Shown here piece after piece: positions 57,737-64,000 of a stretch of 64,000 bases of DNA (position 1 is the first letter of the stretch; the number at the start of each line of letters is the position of its first letter). The notes beneath the pieces are model-generated. The model was not told the DNA's origin, did not search any database, and saw only the letters and a program-made list of their open reading frames with translations. Source of the DNA: Grifola frondosa (lineage: Eukaryota; Basidiomycota; Agaricomycetes; Polyporales; Grifolaceae); NCBI GenBank assembly GCA_001683735.1, contig LUGG01000004.1:1116001-1180000 (forward strand), read 5' to 3'. The position numbers and the translations under genes were made by a program.

Positions 57737-59376
57737 TCACGTTTGAGATATAACGTACGTGCTAAGCTGCAGCTGATCGCTGGCAGTGAGCTCTTCATGA
57801 TTCCACACATTTTTCGGCGCCGAGGGTGCCCCCCAGGAAGCGCCACGGTTCGTCGCATTCGAAATGGCGGAGCTGCTATATGTCTATGCATGTACTAGGG
57901 CGATGGACAAACCACATACCTATTCTTATTCATGTTCATGTTCTTGACATCGACATCCAGAAGAGATTCAACAGCGAATGACGAGGCCATCACACTGTGT
58001 GGGTTCACGTCAGAGGTGGTCAATCTCAAACGTGACAATGCGAGGAAGACTGACCTAACGGTCGCAGCTGGTGAAGACGTCAGCACATGTCAGCATTTAG
58101 CGGGAGACAGATTATCATTGATTACCTGGAAGAGTGAATATGAGATTCATCACAGCTGACAATTCCAAGTTTTTATGAGTGTGATGCACCGAACGTCGCC
58201 GATCGCACGTACGATTCAGATTCAGCCGCGCGAAGACCTGCAAAATATACCGTGACTTGTGTACCAAAACATTACGACTCATAGACGTACTGTAGTCGGT
58301 ATGTTGACCAAGAAAGTCACCACGCAGTACCAAACACCCTGTTTGCAAAGTGCGTTCCAGAGCCAGTCACGTCTGGTGTGTGATTTCACTCGACCGTAGA
58401 CAGTGAGAGCCAAAATCAAGAGGTTATTACACGCCGCTATAGAATATGGAACCCGCATTAGCGCAGACAGATCCTGCTCTGAAAGCACTCACTATACAGA
58501 TAAAAAGCAGCATTGAGCGTGTCATTAGAGTAAATCACAACACATGTGGCCATGACGGGGTCCCAGGACGCAGTAATGCCCATGACTCCCTCTAGAAGGG
58601 CAACTCAATTAATATCGTCAGCTACAATCACAGCTTTGAACGTACGAATGATGACCAACGAGAAATGACCAAGAAATACGACGACGAGCAAAGAGGTGAC
58701 AAACAGATGTCGTCTCCAGATCACCACCTAGTGAAATTTAATAAGCGCAGATCTTGGCAGGAATCAAGGAGGAGCTGACGTCCGTATCCCAAGATTTAGG
58801 CTTGCGAAAAAAGACGCGCACTCCCTGTGATCTAATTTCTGCGTAAGGTTATGGGAGAATGAAAGATCGGGAGTACTTACTGAAAAGGCATGGTAGGCCA
58901 CTGGAGAATGTTTAGAATCGCAGCGATTTCATTATGATGATGATGCAATCCGACACACTTCCACAAGCCATACGGTGCTTAATACGACTCGCAATCACAC
59001 TGAAAGAGTGTTGGTAAAGTCAGAATGCCCTGACAGCTCAGTAAACTACGCACAAGGACATCAGGGTGGAGAGAAGCATGTATCGGCCCAAAAGATATGG
59101 GATCTGTCGGGAGGTGAAATTATGAGTAGTTGAATGTCTAATATGACCAAGTAAACATGGCTCACGAAAGGCCACTTGAAGGCACGTTTCCTAGTTACCA
59201 ATGACAACTCTATATCAATGCTAAGCAGGTAATGCCAACTAAAAGGGATTGTTAGGTACTGTTCGACAAGAAATCAAGACGATCAAGCGTACCCGAAAAA
59301 GCCAAGGCAAAATACAGCAAGCTGGTGGACAGCCATGCTTGTAATTAATCACATCGGGATCCTTCCAGTCCGGCAT
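57737..59376 (-). CDS. Polytopic membrane protein of a basidiomycete family, function unknown
   Basis: Starts MPDWKDPDVINY and, with one base restored near 59340, continues AWLSTSLLYFALAFSG. Later exons: WHYLLSIDIELSLVTRKRAF, IPYLLGRYMLLSTLMSLVIA, the WRRHLFVTSLLVVVFLGHFS helix, SWDPVMATCVVIYSNDTLNA, TRRDWLWNALCKQGVWYCVV and VMNLIFTLPAATV. It ends in a polar tail, stopping at 57737. About ten introns. The pattern of about seven hydrophobic segments resembles a large group of basidiomycete membrane proteins of unknown role, sometimes compared with receptors. Three likely one-base errors near 59339, 59293 and 58972. It shares a divergent promoter with the sugar transporter. Confidence 0.65.
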
Positions 59377-59887
59377 AATAGAGCAGCGATCAAGTTCGGA
59401 CCACTGAATATTGTGTCGACGAGGAGGCAAAGAACGAACAGGCCGGATGAAACGAAGTGATGAGACCTCCCGACGCGACTTCAGAGCAGAGGATCAAGCA
59501 TATCCCAGTCGCAGGTGATCTGGACTAAAAGATTATCTGGATTCGTGTTGACCAGGGGCAAAGTAAAAGATAGAATTTCTACATAATTTCCAGGAACTTT
59601 ACGAGGTTTCATTTTCAACTCGTGACAGTCACCGTCTTGATTCGGAAGTTATTTTAGATGATAGCGTAGCCATAGATCCCATCGGGACTACCGATATCGG
59701 CTTCTCCCTGTTACGGCAACCCACATGCCATCTACGGAACTAGATATTACATAAGCCTCTCGCCACAGCCCTCTCGACCACGCGGTTTGGAAGTTGGTCT
59801 TATCATATATTCGTTATTCTGTCGCTGCCCGTCTGTGTCTTTTGTTCTAGTCTGCTGTTGCGTAGTACCTTCTACGCAGAAGTTGTG
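59377..59887. other. Divergent promoter region, membrane protein / sugar transporter
   Basis: About 510 bases between two divergent membrane-protein genes. AT-rich near 59560-59660. No motif stands out. Confidence 0.45.
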
Positions 59888-61931
59888 ATGGCTGTCCACC
59901 ACCCTCAAGCATTTACAACGTACGGGTGGATAGTTTGCACCTGGATCCTCATAGTATCATTCCAGGTGAGCGTGACTCTTTGCCGATATCTTTTCTAAGC
60001 TGAAACAACTTTAATATGCTGCAGGTCAGCCGTGTACTCATTTCCATGTAGATTTCGCAGCTGAATTCTATGATGACAATTGTCGTCAGTATGGATTCCA
60101 TATCTCAAGCCTTAACCAAATTCAAGCTGTCCTGACATGTCGCAACTCAGCGTTACCTGGCACTCCCTCGACTCACTATAGTCTACCCACTTGCATTCCT
60201 ATGTCTGATGCTACGTTTTCTGTCGTTACTTCTGTGTATACCATCGGCGGTCTTCTAGGAAGTCTCTTCGCCAACGTCGTCATGGACCGCTGGGGAAGAA
60301 AGGCGCAGTTCAAGCTAGCGCACTGACGATGGCCGTAGGGTCTGGAATCATGGGCGTGTCTGCCTCTTTGACGCCCTTGTCATTGGACGGTGAGTCGCGA
60401 ACGCCAAGCATTCAACATACGGTAGCCTGACTTGCATTCGAAGGACTCTTACTGGTGTCGCGGCTGGCATAGGTCTTTGTGTTGGACCAATATTTCTTTC
60501 GGAGATATCGCCATCAGACATTAAAGGCACCGTCGGTGGGTACCTAACCCCGACTCCAATGCTTCTTGTAGTGCTCACTCTTTTGGCAGGTGTGCTCACT
60601 CAGTTCGCTATCGTGATGGGAATCATGGTAACCCAGGCGATGGGATTGCAGCTAGCGACACCGCTTCATTGGCGACTCGTGCTTCTATTCTCTTCAGCAC
60701 TGTCGATTGCGCAGCTTTTCGCTGGACCTCTGGTGACAGAATCACCAGTCTGGCTCAACAGACATGGGCTGTTGCAGGACAAGGACGCGACCGCGCGTAG
60801 ATTGTGGAAAAGCGGGCAGATCATGCGCAGTCCGGGTGGTCATTACCATCACATTCGCCGTTGTGTCTTGCTGAGGATGGAATGTGCAGCTCCTAACTAT
60901 GATACCGAAGATCCTCTATTGGGCGACAACAACGAAGAGGTTCATGACTCTAGGGATGCAGAGCAGCACGAAGCGGCAGTCACAGTCCTCAACTTTTGGT
61001 GGCTCGTGAACTGCGTCGGCCCCTCACGATTGTCTGTTTCTCAATGCTCTGTCAGCAATTATCTGGTATGAGTTTTATGGGGTTACATGCCTTGTCAATC
61101 ACTAATAATGTTCTTCGTCAGGCATCAACGCAGGTGATTCCCATTATGCAAACTGATTCTCTCGTTCTGTGGACTTGACTTGGTTGAATTTCAGTGCTGT
61201 ATTACAGTAACGAGATCCTCTCTAAGTCTCTCCCCGACTTTGGCCCCTACGTTTCTCTCGGAATCACTGTTGTCAATGTCCTCATGACCGCCGCCCCAAT
61301 CTTCCTCATTGACGTAAGCACGTCGTATGTATGCTAGCCCTCGAATACGTACTCACCCTAATGGCTTAGCGACTCGGTCGAAAGTCGCTGCTCTCGTTGT
61401 CTGCGGGAGGGTCCCTTCTGTCGCTACTTGGTGTCGGTATTGGTCTCAACAGCGGCCTGGTGACTCTAGCGAGCCTCACCATATTGACATTCGTTGCGTA
61501 TGTATTCACGCTATCGGGGTGTCGTTGCATTGTCCTCTACTGAATCTGTATCGATAGATCGTTTGCGATCGGATTGGACCGGTGCCATTTGTGATGATCC
61601 CTGAGGTCTCCCCTCATCATGTAAGCTCTAGGACCTTTTCTCATCGTCTCACTAGTGACCAAACATTTGACACTCGCAGGCTGTCTCTGCGCTCTCCTCT
61701 GTGGGTTTGTCCGTCAACTGTTCGTTTATCCACACAATCTGTCTTCTGTAAATCCCCTCATGACCGTTTATTTATAACAGGGATCTCGAATTTCCTTGTC
61801 GGCTTGGTCTTCCTCCCCTCCGCAACCTCCTAGCCCACGGAGATGCCTCTAAGGAAGGGAGGGTATTTTATGTCTTCGCTGCTCTACTGGGGGGCTGCAC
61901 TTTGGTCCTGTTCAGGGTATACAAGGGGTAA
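59888..61931 (+). CDS. MFS sugar transporter
   Basis: Twelve-helix major-facilitator sugar porter. It begins MAVHHPQAFTTYGWIVCTWI and continues YGFHISSLNQIQAVLTC after an intron. Family signatures: VMDRWGRK (loop 2-3), GVAAGIGLCVGPIFLSEISP (PESPR-region precursor), TESPVWL, LSGINAVLYYSNEIL, IDRLGRKSLL (loop 8-9) and GLGPVPFVMIPEV. The ending is LVLFRVYKG at 61929-61931, though the stop sits on a possible donor (GTAAGC), so one more exon is possible. Five one-base losses interrupt the frame, at homopolymers near 60300, 60374, 60995, 61576 and 61816; each is repaired by one base. Substrate is not shown; it resembles the hexose or vacuolar sugar-porter group. Confidence 0.88.
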
Positions 61932-62157
61932 GCACTTTTCTGACGCTTGAACTTTCTTGGCCATGGTCGCAACTGGTGTACTGTATTATTGCTGGGGCTG
62001 TATAATTGTGGCTGCTCGAGAATTCCTATTTTTTTTCCCGCCTATGGTGCGCTTCTGAACTGACCACGGCAGGAATGATAAGATCTGTCTAAAACGCACT
62101 ACATGCACGTGAAATTAAGCACACATCAGTTCTACAACATGCACAGCTGACTTGTTA

Positions 62158-63423
62158 TCAGCGAGCCTTGTAACCTATGCCGTCGCAATAAATTATGGTC
62201 GTTCCGTCGGCCTCTTCCTGCACCTCGAATTTTGCGTCAGTCAGCTGTTCGGCGACCCAGATCGCAGTCCTAGAAGGAATTAGCAAGGAACATGCGCAAC
62301 GAGCAGCGTATGTACTTACTTCGTGTGAAGGGTTAGAGGGCCAGTCCTAACTGTAGATCTATCCCGCGCAAGAGCAAGGAAAATTATCATCTGATCCTAC
62401 ATTATGGATGAGATGGTGAGCAATAATTGGATCGCTGGCGAAACTAACCTGCAGATGTTCGTCCACGCATCCCCCGTGCTCCAAATTCAGCATTAACTCC
62501 GTCGCGGCATCTTCGCCCACCCGCGCCGGGGCCCTATTCCTCAACCCAATGGCGCTCCCGCCGAGGATGCACCCACCAGTAGTCTCCGCCACAAAATGAT
62601 CCCCGACCCGCTACCCACAAAATCCATCGAGCGCTCGCGCACTGTAGCGATATCAATGATCCCAGGGTCCACACCAGACTCCACCAGCATCTTTATCGCT
62701 GCATCACGCATCTTTTCGTGGACATTAGTACGGTAACCCGCAACGAACGCTCGTCCCATAACCCTCTTCAGCTCCCCACGCTCCATGAGGGTCACAGGCG
62801 GAAGGGGCCCGCTCACGGGGGGATAGAGAACTCCACTTCGCCGCCACCTTTTGGATAATACCCGCGCTTTCGAATCGTCAGTGTGGGCAGCAAGCCAAAG
62901 TGCTTGCGGAGAAACGGAAGGAAAACATGTTCTGTGTAGTCGATCTGGGGAGCTTGAGTAGCGTTCGTGCCGCCCCAAGGATAAGTTCTGTGGGAGCTGC
63001 TGAGGAGGAGGAGAAGATAAGGCAAGGGAGGGCGATTTGGAGGAGAAGTGTAATGGAGCCTGCTGTTTGTGTGTCTGCGAAGTAGCGTCGAGACGTTTGT
63101 ATGGGCCCAGGATCAAAGCGGATAGATTCTGACCCGCACTCTGCTCCGGATATTCGTGCAGAACATATGTCAGCAGTGAGGTAGAGACCTGACCGAGCAC
63201 GGTCAGAGTTTGGTCTCTGGGACGCGTACACACGCGTGAGTGGCAGACAAGACGCACCCGTGGAATGCTGGGGCTTCAGGCCTGCTGGTGACCGGCTGTG
63301 ACGTATGTTTTGGATTGAGATACGTCGAGGAAGGAGGGCCGACAGCGCGACGGCATTGCGCAGAAGCTGCCCGCCTCCCTCAAGGACGCTGCCATCCATG
63401 ATTAGCGGGGCGATTGATGCCAT
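62158..63423 (-). CDS. RTC1: RNA 3'-terminal phosphate cyclase (RtcA family)
   Basis: ATP-dependent enzyme converting an RNA 3'-phosphate to a 2',3'-cyclic phosphate. It begins MASIAPLIMDGSVLEGGGQL, the family opening with EGGGQ, and then ISIQNIRHSRSPAGLKPQH. Later blocks: FADTQTAGSITLLLQIALPC, LTIRKRGYYPKGGGEVEFSI, LERG-like MERGELKRVMGR, TTGGCILGGSAIG, and near the end VDEHLQDQMIIFLALA. The final exon reads TAIWVAEQLTDAKFEV and stops at 62158. Catalytic His is expected in the HLQDQ region, where a His is seen. Introns near 63250, 62445 and 62290. Three one-base losses (near 62974, 62820 and 62588) in G/C runs interrupt the frame. Otherwise full length. Confidence 0.9.
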
Positions 63424-63717
63424 GACCGCGGATCTCTCAACCCAGTGTCAGGATGAGCGAACAATGCTTTCGCGGGTGGGAAGACGGGTGGAAGAGATTC
63501 GGATGCATGTTGTGTCGAAGTGAGACGCGCGAGCTCGAACCTCCAAGTCGCGTCTGACTTCACCGAATATTGTACCGAGTGAGCACTCTCATCGCTGTGA
63601 CGACCAACGTGTTCAGCTCCGTGTATGCCAAAGCCATCCTCTTGAACGACTACGATTGCAACGACGTGCTAGACCCGACGTCCATATACCCCTCTCCCTA
63701 GATTTTCGACGCCGGCC

Positions 63718-64000
63718 ATGTCAGATTCACAGCGGAAAGAACTCAATGCATTCCTCTCATTCTTCGGTACTTTCGACCTCTCTAGACCCGCGACCACAGT
63801 TGCAGACCTCTCCGATGGCGCTGCCCTTACTGAGATTCTTTCTGTCGTGTGAGCCGCGTTTGCTTTTCCGTTTACGCCGTCGCCGTCTCGTCTGACATTC
63901 GCACCTGCAGCGATGCAGAATACTTCCGCCAATCCACCCGGCCGTCTGCCCAACCCTCGGACAACTGGGTTCTACGATTTAGTGCTCTCAAGCGGCTGTA
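63718..64000 (+). CDS. HOOK family dynein adaptor, 5' end only
   Basis: Hook proteins link endosomes and other cargo to dynein. The start MSDSQRKELNAFLSFFGTFD and SRPATTVADLSDGAALTEIL form the beginning of the N-terminal Hook (calponin-like) domain. After an intron of about 62 bases (63849-63910) it continues DAEYFRQSTRPSAQPSDNWV and runs off the window. The long coiled coil and cargo-binding end are expected beyond 64000. It diverges from the cyclase gene over 294 bases. Confidence 0.85.

Noticed and set aside
59888..61931. Sugar transporter as a pseudogene
   Set aside because: Five frame breaks all sit in homopolymers and all are one-base losses. Between them splice sites and motifs are perfectly conserved, which is not how a decaying gene looks.
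1..64000. Mobile elements, CRISPR arrays or a biosynthetic gene cluster
   Set aside because: No transposase, reverse transcriptase, long terminal repeats, target-site duplications or regular spacers were seen. The P450 stands alone without a core biosynthetic enzyme nearby.

Overview
This 64 kb window comes from a filamentous basidiomycete, most likely an Agaricomycete. Genes lie close together on both strands. They are split by many 45-65 nt introns with GTRNGT donors and YAG acceptors. The gene set is fungal: cellular RNA-dependent RNA polymerase, Cdc50, Rco1-like PHD protein, fungal tetraspanin, low-affinity cAMP phosphodiesterase, a many-exon P450, and a polytopic membrane family that I associate with basidiomycetes. 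I found no rRNA, tRNA, CRISPR array, transposon or provirus.

Layout: 1-2470 (+) is the 3' part of an EDE1-like endocytic scaffold. 3171-4585 (+) is PDE1. 4933-7861 (-) is striatin. 8256-11061 (-) is a protein joining a GAT domain to four EH domains. 11785-13560 (+) is an RRM/R3H RNA-binding protein. 14223-15691 (+) is the mitochondrial nuclease NUC1. 15887-16381 (+) is a small unknown gene. 17410-19065 (+) holds one or two unknown genes. 19473-20535 (-) is mitoribosomal protein mL46. 20746-22632 (+) is V-ATPase subunit H. 22976-25209 (-) is a cytochrome P450. 26784-27759 (-) is a tetraspanin. 28529-29386 (+) is MET8. 29774-30519 (+) is MBF1. 30805-32674 (-) is gamma-tubulin. 32930-36814 (+) is an FG nucleoporin. 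37236-40758 (-) is YME2/RNA12. 41296-41847 (-) is SmD1. 42147-43610 (+) is CDC50. 43871-44946 (-) is PRP38. 45346-49838 (+) is the RdRP. 50087-51593 (-) is a secreted SurE-like phosphatase. 53136-56470 (+) is a double-PHD Rco1-like protein. 57029-57392 (-) is a possible small Cys protein. 57737-59376 (-) is a polytopic membrane protein. 59888-61931 (+) is a sugar transporter. 62158-63423 (-) is the RNA 3'-phosphate cyclase RTC1. From 63718 (+) a HOOK gene runs off the end.

The genes do not form one pathway. Most are housekeeping: membrane traffic (EDE1-like, GAT-EH, Cdc50, V-ATPase, HOOK, tetraspanin), RNA work (SmD1, PRP38, RRM/R3H, RdRP, cyclase), mitochondria (NUC1, mL46, YME2) and signalling (PDE1, striatin). 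The less ordinary items are the GAT-EH fusion, a predicted 4-nt microexon in the tetraspanin gene, a predicted membrane anchor on MET8, a GC-AG intron in PRP38 and several unknown small genes.

Sequence quality matters for reading this annotation. About thirty single-base indels interrupt otherwise conserved frames. Most are repaired by adding one base to a short homopolymer. I read them as sequencing errors and call these genes intact, with the frameshift positions given. All exon structures were worked out by eye from splice consensus, reading frame and remembered family sequence. No alignment or transcript was available.
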